Of a DNA stretch of 64,000 bases, positions 46,190-58,440 are shown piece by piece. This stretch comes from Monodelphis domestica (lineage: Eukaryota > Chordata > Mammalia > Didelphimorphia > Didelphidae): the NCBI RefSeq assembly GCF_027887165.1, contig NC_077228.1, positions 107,706,043 to 107,770,042 of the forward strand, read 5' to 3'. The notes beneath the pieces are model-generated. The model made no database searches. It had not been told where the DNA came from and saw only the letters and a program-made list of their open reading frames with translations. Numbering within the stretch: the stretch's first letter is position 1; every line of letters starts with the position of its first letter. A program made the translations under genes and the position numbers.

Positions 46190-47230
46190 GAATACTTCTT
46201 CATTTTATGGATGGAAAGATTATATAATATCTATGGTCTCTTTCAGCTCTAAGATCCCAGGATTCTGTGAGTCCATTTACCAGCCCAATACCATTGCCAC
46301 TAGCCTCTACCATCTCCTCAGAGGCAGAGAATCAGGGAGCTGAGGGTGGTGGGGAGTCTGCTATAAGAATTTCAGCTTCTCTTTCTGAGCTGGTGACCTT
46401 ACCTGACTTCTTACTCCCTCAGGGCCCCAACTCTGTTGAGAAGGAAGAAAACACAATTGTGTCAAGATTTTTATCAGTCATCTCCCAGGCCCTTCATCTC
46501 AAGGGTCCAGTTTTTCCCACAGAAACTCTATGTGAAGACTCCACTGGCAAGGCCAAAGGTCCCTTGGGCTACGTCAACTCTGAGGTCCAAGATAAAGGGA
46601 GAAAGTGGAGGAGAAATGGGGGAAGAAAGTTATATTTCCATGCCTTTCTTTAATGGGACCCAGGGCAGCCTGAGGCATCTGAGAATCAACCAGAAGAGAC
46701 ATCAATTCATTCTGACTCAGGCCTATTAGCTTTCAGGTAGGAATCAAGGAAGGAGGCACTTAGGAAAAAGAGAGTTGATCCCATGAGGAAAAATAGGGCT
46801 TAAGGTCTCTGAAAGTGAACCTTCAATAGCTACTTATTTCTGGGTAATTGTTCTTTGGGGGTACACCCCCCTAAAATTTACCTCTATGTAACACCTGCTC
46901 AAAGATATAACAAATAACATCATGCCTGGATTACTAGTGTAGGTGGCCACTCTGAGGAATCTTTGGAGGACAGGGGAGGAAGCTAAAATGAAGGTGACAG
47001 CATGGTATAGTGGAAAAAACCTTGTTTGTTTAATTAATGGATATGAGTTTAAATTTTACTTTGCGTATCTTGTTATATGTGTGACTTCAGGCAAATCACT
47101 CAATCTCTTAATTTTCTCATCTGTGAAATGAGGTGGTTGCACTAGATGGCCTCTCAAGTTTTTTCCAGCTGTTAATCTGTGATTTCTGATCCCTAAAGTT
47201 GTGGATGTGGCCAAGGAAGTATGCAACTGA
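46190..47230. other. Intergenic, no gene supported
   Basis: Unique-looking sequence plus MIR-like tails (46200-46265 and ~46990-47160). Open frames of 128 and 97 residues at 46267-46729 overlap in different frames and show no domain, signal peptide or conserved motif. Confidence 0.5.
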
Positions 47231-47234
47231 AATC

Positions 47235-47420
47235 TGTAATGAGGGACCAGTGGATTGAGAATCAGGCAGAGAGATGGGAGATCCTGGGTTCCAATTTGGC
47301 CTCAGACACTTCCTAACTATGTGACCCTGACTGAGCAAGCTACTTAACCCCATTGCCTAGCCCTTACCACCCTTTTACCTTGGAGCTAATACACAGCATT
47401 GATTCTTCTACAGAAGGGAA
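47235..47420 (+). repeat. CORE-SINE abutting an L1 tail
   Basis: 'ggaccagtggattgagaatc' to 'gattcttctacagaagggaa'. Confidence 0.8.
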
Positions 47421-47427
47421 GAATTTT

Positions 47428-48250
47428 TTTAACATTATTTTATTTGGTCATTTCCAAACATTATTCATTGGACACAAAGATCATTTTCTTTTCCTCCCCC
47501 CCCTCCCACCACCTCTCCCATAGCTGACACATGATTCCACTGGGTATCACATGTGTTCTTGATTCAAATCCATTTCCATGTTGTTGGTGTTTGCACCAGA
47601 ATGTTCATTTAGAGTCTCTCCTCAGTTATATCACCTCAACCTCTGTAGTCAAGCAGTTGCTTTTCATCGGTGTTTTTACTCCCACAGTTTATCCTGTGCT
47701 TGTGAATAGTGTTTTTTTAGATCCCTGCAGATTGTTCAGGGACATTGCATTGATCCTAATGGATTCATTACCTTCGATTGTGCCACAGTGTATTTAGTCT
47801 CTGTGTACAATGTTCTGCTCCTTTTCACTCTGCATCAGTTCCTGGAGGTCGTTCCAGTACCCATGGAATTCCTCCACTTTATTATTCCTTTGAGCACAAT
47901 AGTATTCCATCACCAACATATACCACAATTTATTCATTCATTCCCCAATTGAAGGGCATCCCCTCATTTTCCAATTTTTGGCCACCACAAAGAGCTCAGC
48001 TATGAATATTCTTGTACAAGTCCTTTTCCTTATTTTCTCTTTGGGGTACAAACCCAGCAGTGCTATGGCTGGATCAAAGGGCAGATAGTCTTTTATCACC
48101 CTTTGGGCATAGTTCCAAATTGCCCTCCAGAATGGTTGGATCAATTCACAACTCCACCAGCAATGAATTAATGTCCCTACTTTGCCACATCCCCTCCAGC
48201 ATTCATTACTTTCCTTTGATGTCATGTTAGCCAATCTGCTAGGTGTGAGG
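47428..48250 (-). mobile_element. 5'-truncated L1 3' end
   Basis: Minus-strand ORF2 C-terminus (NECWRGCGKVGTLIHCWWSC, 47938-48234) with the Cys/His cluster intact, then the 3' UTR, with its G-run as C-run on plus, and the A-tail side at 47425-47440. Close in sequence to the 52-58 kb copy. Confidence 0.87.
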
Positions 48251-48266
48251 TAAATTTTTTTTAAAA

Positions 48267-48415
48267 AGGAAGTAGAGGGTGGAGGGGTGGGAGGACTGCA
48301 GGAAAGGAGGAAGGAAAAGAAAGAAAGGAAGAAAGAGAAAAAGAAAAAGAAAAAGAGAAAGAAAAAAGTAAGAAGGAAAGAAAAAGAAAAAAGGAAGAAA
48401 AAGGAAGAATGGAAA
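48267..48415. repeat. Purine-rich (GGAA/AAAG)n tract
   Basis: About 150 bases almost free of pyrimidines on plus. Confidence 0.85.
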
Positions 48416-48419
48416 TGTT

Positions 48420-49510
48420 CAATGGTTTGTGATCAAAGCAAATTAAATGAAAATTGTTTATAAAGGTCTAAGCTTAGAGGATAAAGCTTATATTATGTGT
48501 GGGGGTGATAGCCAGAGGGTTAATTATTTCTTTGGGGGAGGTTAATAAAAAGTTATGCACAGTCCTGGGTTCTATAAAGGAAACATAAGAGGAGGAATGT
48601 TTGCAGGTCAGTCTCTTCTATTTGCCTTCATTCCTGCCCCATCTCCACATTCCCATACATTGCTTCTGACCCCCAGAGAGTCTCAGCTGATTCTTCCAAA
48701 GAATGTTTCAATCAGAACAAAGCTCTGAGACCAGAAATGAGCAGCTGGGCCTTGAAGGGAAAGAAAGGACTCCAAATAGGGGCTTAATAATTACCCAGGG
48801 CCAGTACTGTGTATTGTCCCTGTTGGAAAGAATAATGTTAATGAAGAGCACTAAGGAAAAAGTCAGAAGTTGGGACATAGTGGGGCTCAGGTATGGGAAG
48901 GAGGAGATATTAAGAAGGAGGATGCTGACCTTTTTAAGAGAAACCTTGAAAGAATCAGAATTCAGGTTAGGGTTGCAAAGATCCCATCCTGATTCCTCAA
49001 GTTTCACTGGTCTTGGGGAAGCCCAAGAATGTTGGAGGCAACCCTGACCTACCTTCAGAATGTTAAAGTGTCTGGAGGAATACTACTGCACCCTCACAAA
49101 TGATGAGCAAGTTAACTTGTTAAAAAAAAAAACCAACTTGGAAAGATCTACCTGGAGTAATGAAAGGCAAAAGCAGTAAAATCAAGAGAATATTTTATAC
49201 AGTTAACAGAATGAAATTTCAATATTATTGAAAGGTTGAAAATGGGCCTGTGAATATCCACCTCCAGAGAATGAACTGAAAAATAGAAACCTGAGAGTCA
49301 TTCTACACACATTTATCTTTTTATTGGGTGAAATCTTCTATAGTGTAAGCTAGGGAGGGGGTTGAGATACCTGGAAATAAGTTCTATTAAACAAAAAAAT
49401 TTTTTTTTGAAGCAGATGGAATGAATGACTGAAAATATGTGCTGGGATAACACCTTTGGTGATGGTGGTGTTCAGTCATGTCTGACTCTTTGTGACTTTT
49501 TGTGACTCTT
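48420..49510. other. Intergenic, no gene supported
   Basis: No recognised repeat or domain. The 114-residue plus frame at 48703-49047 has an overlapping minus frame of similar length and no motif. Confidence 0.45.
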
Positions 49511-49514
49511 TTTA

Positions 49515-49620
49515 AGTTTTTTTTTTTTTAACCTTTCCCTTCCATCTTAAAATCAATTCTGTGGGTTGGTTGTAAGGTAGAAGAGTGGTAAGGGCTAGGC
49601 AATAGGGGTTAAGTGATTTG
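49515..49620 (-). repeat. CORE-SINE 3' half
   Basis: 'aacctttcccttccatctta' through 'gggctaggcaataggggtta'. Confidence 0.75.
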
Positions 49621-49859
49621 TCTTTGCCCCCTCTCTATGCTATCTCCCTGTTGTGTAGGGGGAGTGGAGGAGAGTGGATCAGCTTGTGTTTTGGTGGAAG
49701 CTTTTTCACCCCCTTATGGTGTGGAAATGCCCATATCCCATGTACCTTCAATGCTTTGCCCTACTTTAGAGTCCCTTCATTCATATGAATTTCGGTGTTT
49801 TTAGCTTTTTGAGGTAGTCTGTATTGACCTAGAAAGCAGCCATGTTTACTCGAAAGTGG

Positions 49860-51085
49860 GCATGTTCTCTATATCTTGCTTGGTCTTAAAATCTTTTCTT
49901 TCCCATAGATCTGACAGTCATGTTATTCTATGTTCGTGTAACTTAGAATTTCCCTCTCTTATATTTAAGTCATTTAGCCCCTCTGAATTTCTCTTGGGAT
50001 ATGGTGTGAGATGTTGATCTAAACCTAGTCTCCCCAAAACTGTTTTCCAATTTTTTCCAGCAGTTTTTGTCAAAAACTGGCTTCTTGTCCCAAAAGCTGG
50101 AATCTTTGGGTTTATTGAACACTGTCTTGTTGCAGACATTTACCCCAACTCTATTCCACTTATCCTCCCTTCTGTCTCTTAGCCACTATCATATTGTCTT
50201 GATGATCACTGCTTTATCAACAGTTTACAATCTGGAACTGCTAGGCCTGTATCATTCACGCTTTTTTTTTTCATTAGTTCCCTTGATCTTCTTGATCTTC
50301 TGTTCTTCCAAATGAACTTTGTTATATTTTTTTCTAATTTTATAAAAAACGTTTTTGGTAGTTTGATAGGTATATTACTGAACAAGTAAATTAGTTTAGG
50401 TAGAATCATCATTTTTATTATATTAGATTGTCCTACCCATAAACAATTCATGATTTTCCAATTGTTTAGATCTAGTTTTATTTGTATAAAAAGTGTTTTG
50501 TAGTTGTGTTCATATAATTCCTGAGTTTGTCTTGGCAAATAGATTCCCAAACATTTTACATTATCTAGCGTGATTTTAAATGGAGTTTCTTTTTCTAACT
50601 CTTGCTGCTGATTTTTTATTGGAAATAAATAGAAATGCTAAAGATTTATGTGCATTTATTTGTATCCTATAACTTTCCTAAAGTTGTTGATTATTTCCAT
50701 TTGCTTTTTAGTTGATTTTCTTGGGTTCTCTAAGTAGACCATCATATCATTTGCAAAGAGTGATAGTTTAGTTTCCTCAGTGCCTACTTGAATCCCTTTG
50801 ATTCCTTTTTCTTTTTTAATGGCTATATCTAGGATTCCTAGTACGATATTAAATAATAATTGTGATAATGATCATCCTTGTTTCACTCTTGATCTTATTG
50901 GGAAGGCTCCTACCTTATCCCCATTGCAGATGATACTTGCTGATAGTTTTAAATAAATGCTGTTTATTATTTTGAGGAAAGGCCCTTTTACGCTTCTATT
51001 TTCTTGTGTTTTTAATCAGAATGGGTGTTCTATTTCGTCAAAGGTTTTTTTCTGCATCTATTGAGATAATCATGTGATTTCTGTT
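49860..51085 (-). mobile_element. L1 ORF2 fragment (RT to thumb and beyond)
   Basis: The minus strand encodes MGIYLPRQTQELYEHNYKTL and SNIIKMMILPKLIYLFSNIP (50206-50550), the region after the RT catalytic site. Upstream DNA to 51085 covers the RT palm with stops. It retains residues after YEHN that are deleted in the younger L1 at ~57006. Confidence 0.8.
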
Positions 51086-51589
51086 AGTTTGGTTTCCATT
51101 TCTTTCTACAGAGTAGCACCAAAGGCTTAGGTCCTAAGCCTTAGGGAAATGAAAAATGCATACATAGTTGTGGGATATCTTTCAGAGCAGAGAAACTGCA
51201 GTCAGAGGATCTAGCTTCAAATTCTTTGCAATTGAACTCTTGGACCTTGGGCAAGTGAATTCACAAGTCTAGGACTTGATTTTCTCATGTATAAAACAAG
51301 GGAATGGAACTAGATGTTCCATCTAGGGGTTAAACCTGGGGTCCCATGACCCTCTTCTCCTTCAATAGGTATATGGATAGACTTCAGGAGTTCTGTAAAC
51401 GTAGGTGGGATAATAATTCCTGTACACTTTTATTTTCATTAGACCTCTGTTTACTTTGTAATACTCTGTATTTTATGCATTTAAAAAATCCTTTTGTTTC
51501 TGTTTGTTTTATTTCAATTTAAAACTGTGATCTCCTTTCCTCATTCAAAATTGAAATGGGCATATTCTAATGCTTAAAAAACTGTGTCT

Positions 51590-51880
51590 TTCGTGTTTCT
51601 ATTGATTCTTTCTCTGGATGCAGATATCGACAAATTATTCTTTAAACCCTAATTCTGTAGCTGAATATAATGTTCTCTGGCTTCTTTTCATATCACTTCT
51701 CATAATTTAATGTCGGTCTTTCCATTTTTTTAAAGTTAATCTGCTCATCATTTCTCATACTTGTTCCACATGACCACAACTTGTTCAGCTATTCCCCAAC
51801 TAATAAACAACCCCTTAATATTCAGTTTTTTGCCACCACAAACAGAACTACTATAAATATTTTAGAACATAGAGGTTCAG
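51590..51880 (-). mobile_element. Old L1 3' fragment
   Basis: 'acttgttcagctattcccca' and 'gttttttgccaccacaaaca' are antisense ORF2 C-terminal landmarks. Confidence 0.6.
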
Positions 51881-52005
51881 AGGCAGCTAGGTGGTTCAGT
51901 AGATTGAGAGCCAGGTGGAATGACAGAGGGTCCTGGGTTCAAATGTGACCTCAGACACTGCCTGTCATAGAATTGATTCTAAGATGGAAGGTAAGGGTTT
52001 AAAAA
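51870..52005 (+). repeat. CORE-SINE, internally deleted
   Basis: 'gaggcagctaggtggttcag' head fused to the 'gattctaagatggaaggtaa' tail; the core is missing. Confidence 0.8.
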
Positions 52006-52426
52006 AAGCAAACAGGATATCCATATCCATAGGTTTCATTAGCCTACCCAAGAGACCCATGTCATCAAAAAGGTTAAGTACCTCTGGAGCAGGATTCTAA
52101 TTCTAAATTCTGTGAAATGTCGCCTTGTCTAGGGTTATTAAAAGCCAGATATTAAGGTATATAAAGCAACTTGTAAGATGAAAAAATATTTTCCCTAAAT
52201 CAGGGTTAACTTCTTTTTATGCCAGGTAAAATGGTAGCTATCTCAAACATTTATATCTCCGAAAAGCTATAATGCACAGACTTTAAGTTTTGTCTTCCCC
52301 ATTTCTTCTACTCTGTGCCCTATGTTCAGTCCCTGGTGTTCAAAAACATTTTTAAATTTAACTGTAACTTTTAAATATTTTATATTTTTTCCAGTTATAC
52401 ATAAAAACAATTTTAAAGATTCTTTT

Positions 52427-52441
52427 AAAAAACTGTTTCAA
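52427..52441 (+). repeat. 5' target-site duplication of the young L1
   Basis: AAAAAACTGTTTCAA, identical to 58804-58818. The TTTT/AAAA context fits L1 endonuclease cleavage. Confidence 0.93.
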
Positions 52442-52452
52442 GGACTTCCGGT

Positions 52453-52464
52453 CAAGATGGCGGC
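52453..52464 (+). promoter_or_regulatory. YY1-like site at the L1 5' end
   Basis: CAAGATGGCGGC, 12 bases from the element start. The human L1 5' UTR has the same motif near +13 to +21, where YY1 sets the start of transcription. Confidence 0.7.
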
Positions 52465-52675
52465 TTAGAGAAAGCTAAAGTTCAGATCTCCGGAACACCC
52501 TTCCCGACCGATCTCAAACTATAAGCTCCTAAGGCGCCGAAATTCAAAACGATCAACAGCACAGACCCTGGGAATCCTCCTCCTGGACCTGGACCTGGAT
52601 CAAAAGGTACGGCCCCCCTCAAAAGTCAGAACCCGAGATCACTTGGACCTAAGGGGTAGGAGCGCAGAGTCCAAG

Positions 52676-52897
52676 GCTCCGGGAAGCCGCAGCCCCACCC
52701 CCCTCAGAGAGCAGGGTTGTCTGAAACAACAGCAACCCTCAGGGCGGGCAAGACAGCCTCACCAGCTGGATCCTGCTATCCAAGTCTCAGTGAAAGTCAC
52801 TGCCCTCGGAGCTCCGGGAAGCCGCGGCCCCTTCCCCCGCAGAGAGCAGGGTCCTCTGAAACAACAGCAACCCTCAGGGCCCACAAAACAGCCTCAC
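52676..52897 (+). repeat. Tandem duplication in the L1 5' UTR (135-base period)
   Basis: 'gctccgggaagccgc' at 52676 and 52811, each followed by 'agagagcaggg', 'ctgaaacaacagcaaccctc' and 'cagcctcac'. Two units of ~90 conserved bases; part of the spacer ('cagtgaaagtca') recurs again at ~53027. Confidence 0.85.
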
Positions 52898-53156
52898 GGC
52901 CAGCTATTCTGAAGGCAACTTCTGGAAAGCAACCCAACCCAGTCGAGGGGGCACCTTAGCAGCAGGGAAACAGAGAGAACCGGGGAAGAGTGTGGCCCCC
53001 TGGTCCGACCCTTCCATTCCAGTTCCAGTGAAAGTCATTTCCTGAAGGCATACTCAGTTTTGCCCAGGGAAAGCTCATAGAACCGACAATCTGCCCAGGA
53101 CTAAAGCCTCTGAACACCAGACAGAGATAAGAAAAGCTAATCCACCCCATTCAGAG

Positions 53157-54122
53157 ATGGCAAACTCCACAGATACACAGAAGCCCCAAAATCCCAAGAA
53201 AAATAAGAAGAAAGGGGTGACTTTGGACACATTCTACGGAGGCAAAATACAAAATACAGAGGAGATAGAATATGATACGCAAGAAAATGCTCCAAAACCT
53301 TCCAAAGGAAATGGAAACTCTTCACAAACCCATGAAGAATTTGAATCAGAAATGACCAAAAAGATGGAAGCCTTCTGGGAGGAAAAGTGGGAAATAATGC
53401 AAAAGAAATTCACGCATCTACAAAACCGGTGTGACCAAACTGAAAAGGAAAACCAGGCTTTAAAGGCCAGAATCAGGCAGCTGGAAGACAACGATCGTGT
53501 AAATGAGCAAGAATTAATAAAGCAAAGCCAAAATACCAAGAAATTAGAAGAGAACATAAAATATCTCACCGACAAGGTGACAGATCTGGAAAATAGAGGG
53601 AGAAGAGATAATTTAAGAATAATTGGACTTCCAGAAAATCCAGAAATAAACACCAAACTCGACATCGTGATACAAGATATAATCAAAGAAAATTGCCCAG
53701 AGATTCTAGAACAAGGGGGCAATACAGCCACTGACAGAGCTCACAGAACACCTTCTACACTAAACCCCCAAAAGACAACTCCCAGGAATGTAATTGCCAA
53801 ATTCCAAAGTTCTCAAACAAAAGAAAAAATCCTACAGGAAGCCAGAAAAAGACAATTTAGATATAAAGGAATGCCAATCAGGGTCACACAAGACCTTGCA
53901 AGTTCTACTCTGAATGATCGTAAGGTATGGAAGATAATCTTCAGAAAGGCAAGAGAGCTGGGTCTTCAACCAAGAATCAGCTACCCAGCAAAACTGACTA
54001 TATACTTCCAAGGGAAAGTATGGGCATTCAACAAAATAGAAGACTTCCAACTTTTTGCAAAGAAAAGACCAGAGCTCTGTGGAAAGTTTGATACCAAAAA
54101 ACAAAGAGCAAGGAATACCTGA
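53157..54122 (+). CDS. L1 ORF1 protein, intact, 321 residues
   Basis: RNA-binding chaperone of the L1 ribonucleoprotein. Residues 1-55 are polar and basic. About 60-150 form a heptad-rich coiled coil for trimerisation. LENRGRRDNLRIIGLPE near 145 opens the RRM domain. DRAHR, then PRNVIAKF, and the RRM-CTD junction follow, and ARELGLQPRISYPAKLTI is the C-terminal domain. Length and domain order match mammalian ORF1p, with no internal stop. Start chosen at the ATG after 'tccaccccattcagag'; no earlier in-frame Met with domain support. An intact ORF1 beside a dead ORF2 means a protein could still be made if the element is transcribed. Confidence 0.92.
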   Translation: MANSTDTQKPQNPKKNKKKGVTLDTFYGGKIQNTEEIEYDTQENAPKPSKGNGNSSQTHEEFESEMTKKMEAFWEEKWEIMQKKFTHLQNRCDQTEKENQALKARIRQLEDNDRVNEQELIKQSQNTKKLEENIKYLTDKVTDLENRGRRDNLRIIGLPENPEINTKLDIVIQDIIKENCPEILEQGGNTATDRAHRTPSTLNPQKTTPRNVIAKFQSSQTKEKILQEARKRQFRYKGMPIRVTQDLASSTLNDRKVWKIIFRKARELGLQPRISYPAKLTIYFQGKVWAFNKIEDFQLFAKKRPELCGKFDTKKQRARNT

Positions 54123-54295
54123 AAAGGTAAATATTAAGGAAAGGGGAAAGGAGAAAAATGTTATCTTCTTTTACTCAAACTCTCTTCTATAAGGACTACA
54201 TTTCTATCAATCTATGTATACTAACATGTGGGGAAAATGTAATGTATAAATAGGGGGTAAAGAAAGACCAAATAGAATAATCTTTCTCACACAAA

Positions 54296-54592
54296 GATTC
54301 ACATGGGAAGGGGAGGGGAAGAAAACTCCTATAAGAAGGAGAGGAAGAGAGGGTTTTTTACTTAAACCTTAATCTCAGGGAAATCAACTCTGAGAGGGAA
54401 AAACATCCAGATCCATTGGGATCTTGAATTCTATCTTACCCAACAAGGGTAGGGAGAAGGGAAAACCAAGGGGGGGAGGGGGAGAGGGAAAACAAAAAGG
54501 GAGGGAAAGAGAGGGGGGAGGGGCAGGGAACAAAAAGGGAGGGACTAAAAAGGGAAACATCAAGGGAGGGGACAAGGGGGACTGATTCAAAG
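54296..54592 (+). other. G-rich inter-ORF spacer of the L1
   Basis: Several GGG/GGGG blocks spaced by short A-rich gaps on the sense strand (densest at 54447-54590). It separates ORF1 from ORF2 and has G-quadruplex potential by pattern. Antisense frames here are Pro/Phe/Ser-rich by-products. Confidence 0.75.
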
Positions 54593-54674
54593 TAAATCAC
54601 TGCACTAAAAGGTAGAGCCAAAGAAGAAAAGGTTAGAATTAGGGAAGGATATCAAAATGCCAGGGAGTCCACAA

Positions 54675-57600
54675 ATGACAATCATAACTTTGAACGTGAA
54701 TGGGATGAACTCACCCATAAAACGTAGACAAATAGCAGAATGAATTAGAATCCAAAACCCTACCATATGTTGTCTTCAAGAAACACACATGAGGCGGGTT
54801 GACACCCACAAGGTCAGAATTAAAGAATGGAGTAAGACCTTCTGGGCCTCAACTGACAGAAAGAAGGCAGGAGTGGTAATCATGATATCTGATAAAGCCA
54901 AAGCAAAAGTAGACCTGATAAAAAGGGATAGGGAAGGTAATTATATTTTGTTAAAAGGGATTTTAGACAATGAGGAAATATCATTAATCAACATGTATGC
55001 ACCAAATAATATAACACCCAAATTTCTAATGGAGAAACTAGGAGAATTGAAGGAAGAAATAGACAGTAAAACCATATTAGTGGGAGACTTGAACCAACCA
55101 CTATCAAATTTAGATAAATCAAACCAAAAAATAAATAAGAAAGAGGTAAAAGAAGTGAATGAAATCTTAGAAAAATTATTATTAATAGACATATGGAGAA
55201 AAATAAATAGGGATAAAAAGGGATACACCTTCTTCTCAGCACCACATGGCACATTCAAAAAATTGACCATACATTAGGTCACAGAAACATAGCACACAAA
55301 TGCAGAAAAGCAGAAATAATGAATGCAGCCTTCTCAGATCACAAGGCAATAAAAATAATGATTAGTAATGGTACATGGAAAACCAAATCTAAAACCAATT
55401 GGAAATTAAACAATATGATACTCCAAAATCGTTTAGTTAAAGAAGAAATCATAGAAACAATTAATAATTTCATTGAGGAAAATGACAATGGCGAGACATC
55501 CTTTCAAATCTTTTGGGATGCAGCCAAAGCGGTAATCAGAGGTAAATTCATATCCCTGAATGCTTATATTAACAAACTAGGGAGAGCAGAGATCAATCAA
55601 TTGGAAATGCAAATGAAAAAACTCAAAAGCGATCAAATTAAAACCCCCCAGCAGAAAACCAAACTAGAAATCCTAAAAATTAAGGGAGAAATTAATAAAA
55701 TCGAAAGTGATAGAACTATTGATTTAATAAATAAGACAAGAAGCTGCTACTTTGAAAAAACAAAAAAAATAGACAAAGTACTGGTCAATATAATTAAAAA
55801 AGGAAGGAAGAAAAGCAAATTAACAGCATTAAAGATGAAAAGGGGGACAGCACCTCCGATGAAGAGAAAATTAAGGCAATCATTAGAAATTACTTTGCCC
55901 AATTATATGGCAATAAATACACCAATTTAGGGGATATAGATGAATATATACAAAAATACAAAACTGCCTAGACTAACAGAAGAGGAAATAGAATTCTTAA
56001 ATAATCCCATATCAGAAATTGAAATCCAACAAGGCATCAACGAACTTCCTAAGAAAAAAATCCCCAGGGCCTGATGGATTCACCAGTGAATTCTATCAAA
56101 CATTCAGAGAACAGTTAATCCCAATACTATTCAAACTATTTGACATAATAAGCAAAGAGGGAGTTCAACCAAACTCCTTTTACGACACAAACATGGTACT
56201 GATTCCAAAACCAGGCAGGTCAAAAACAGAGAAAGAAAATTATAGACCAATCTCCCTAATGAATATAGATGCAAAAATCTTAAATAGAATACTAGCAAAA
56301 AGACTCCAGGAAGTGATCAGAAGGATCATTCACCATGATCAAGTAGGATTTATCCCAGGGATGCAGGGCTGGATCAATATTAGGAAAACCATCCACATAA
56401 TTGACCACATCAACAAGCAAACTAGCAAGAACCACATGATTATCTCAATAGATGCAGAAAAAGCATTTGATAAAATCCAACACCTATTCCTATTAAAAAC
56501 ACTAGAAAGCATAGGAATAGAAGGGTCATTCCTAAAAATAATAAACAGTATATATCTAAAACCATCAGCTAATATCATCTGCAATGGGGATAAACTAGAA
56601 ACATTCCCAATAAGATCAGGAGTGAAACAAGGATGCCCATTATCACCTCTACTATTTGCCATTGTACTAGAAACACTAGCAGTAGCAATTAGAGAAGAAA
56701 AAGAAATTGAAGGCATCAAAATAGGCAAGGAGGAGACCACGTTATCACTCTTGGCAGATGACATGATGGTCTACTTAAAGAATCCTAGAGATTCAACCAA
56801 AAAGCTAATTGAAATAATCAACAACTTTAGCAAAGTTGCAGGATACAAAATAAACCCACATAAGTCATCAGCTTTTCTATATATCTCCAACACAGCTCAG
56901 CAGTAAAAACTAGAAAGAGAAATCCCATTCAAAATCACCTTAGACAAAATAAAATACCTAGGAATCTACCTCCCGAGACAAACACAGGAACTTTATGAAC
57001 ACAACTAAAACTAGACTTGAGCAATTGGAAAAACATTAACTGCTCATGGATAGGATGAGCCAATATAATAAAAATGACCATCCTACACTTATTTATCTAT
57101 TTAGTGCCATACCCATTGAACTACCAAAATACTTCTTCACTGATTTAGAAAAAACCATAACAAAGTTCATTTGAAAGAACAAAAGATCAAGGATATCCAG
57201 GGAAATAATGAAAAAAAAAACCACATATGATGGGGGCCTTGCAGTCCCTGACCTTAAACTATATTACAAAGCAGCAGTCATCAAAACAATTTGGTACTGG
57301 CTAAGAAACAGAAAGGAAGATCAGTGGAATAGACTGGGGGAAAGCGACCTCAGCAAGACAGTATACGATAAACCCAAAGATCCCAGCTTTTGGGACAAAA
57401 ATCCACTATTCGATAAAAACTGTTGGGAAAATTGGAAGACAGTGTACAAGAGACTAGGAATAGATCAACACCTCACACCCTACACCAAGATAAATTCAAA
57501 ATGGGTGAGTGACTTAAACATAAAGAAGGAAACCATAAGTAAATTGGGTAAACACAGAATAGTATACATTTCAGACCTTTGGGAGGGGAAAGGCTTTAAA

Positions 57601-58440
57601 ACCAAGCAAGACATAGAAAGAATCACAAATTGTAAAATAAATAATTTTGACTACATCAAATTAAAAAGCTTTTGCACAAACAAAACCAATGTAACTAAAA
57701 CCAGAAGGGAAATAACAAACTGGGAAAAAATCTTCATAGAAACCTCTGACAAAGGTTTAATTACTCAAATTTATAAAGAGCTAAATCAACTGTATAAAAA
57801 ATCAAGCCATTCTCCAATTGATAAATGGGCAAGGGACATGGATAGGCAGTTCTCAGATAAAGAAATCAAAACTATTAATAAGCACATGAAGAAGTGTTCT
57901 AAATCTCTTATAATCAGAGAGATGCAAATTAAAACAACTCTGAGGTATCACCTCACACCTAGCAGATTGGCTAACATGATAGCAAAGGAAAGTAATGAAT
58001 GCTGGAGGGGATGTGGCAAAGTAGGGACATTAATTCATTGCTGGTGGAGTTGTGAACTGATCCAACCATTCTGGAGGGCAATTTGGAACTATGCCCAAAG
58101 GGCGAAAAAAGAATATCTACCCTTTGATCCAGCCATAGCACTGCTGGATCTGTACCCCAAAGAGATAATGGACAAAAAGACTTGTACAAAAATATTCATA
58201 GCTGCACTCTTTGTGGTTGTCAAAAACTGGAAAACGAGGGGATGTCCATCAATTGGGGAATGGCTGAGCAAATTGTGGTATATGTTGGTGATGGAATACT
58301 ATTGTGCTAAAAGGAATAATAAAGTGGAGGAGTTCCATGGAGACTGGAACAACCTCCAGGAAGTGATGCAGAGCGAGAGGAGCAGAACAAGGAGAACATT
58401 GTACACAGAGACTAATACACTGTGGTATAATCGAACGTAA
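54675..58440 (+). pseudogene. L1 ORF2 (endonuclease and reverse transcriptase), inactivated
   Basis: The frame opens at ATG 54675 with MTIITLNVNGMNS (endonuclease start) and meets TGA at 54741 (codon 23). Endonuclease follows to ~55258 (TILVGDLN, 55070s), then a frameshift. The linker runs in another frame to 55930 and shifts again. The RT palm (56019-56906) has [16 protein letters not shown] and LADDMMVYL at ~56751-56775, where L1 normally has Phe before ADD. TAA follows at 56904, then a small deletion after YEHN (~57006) and more stops. The C-terminal 410 residues (57208-58440) are open and hold the Cys/His cluster NECWRGCGKVGTLIHCWWSC. At least four lesions, so not functional. Confidence 0.93.

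Noticed and set aside
46267..46729. Plus-strand frames of 128 and 97 residues
   Set aside because: No domain, signal peptide or splice context; overlapping alternative frame of similar length; intergenic between REN and KISS1 where no gene is known.
53234..54104. Antisense frames of 165 and 90 residues
   Set aside because: Mirror of the L1 ORF1 coding frame.
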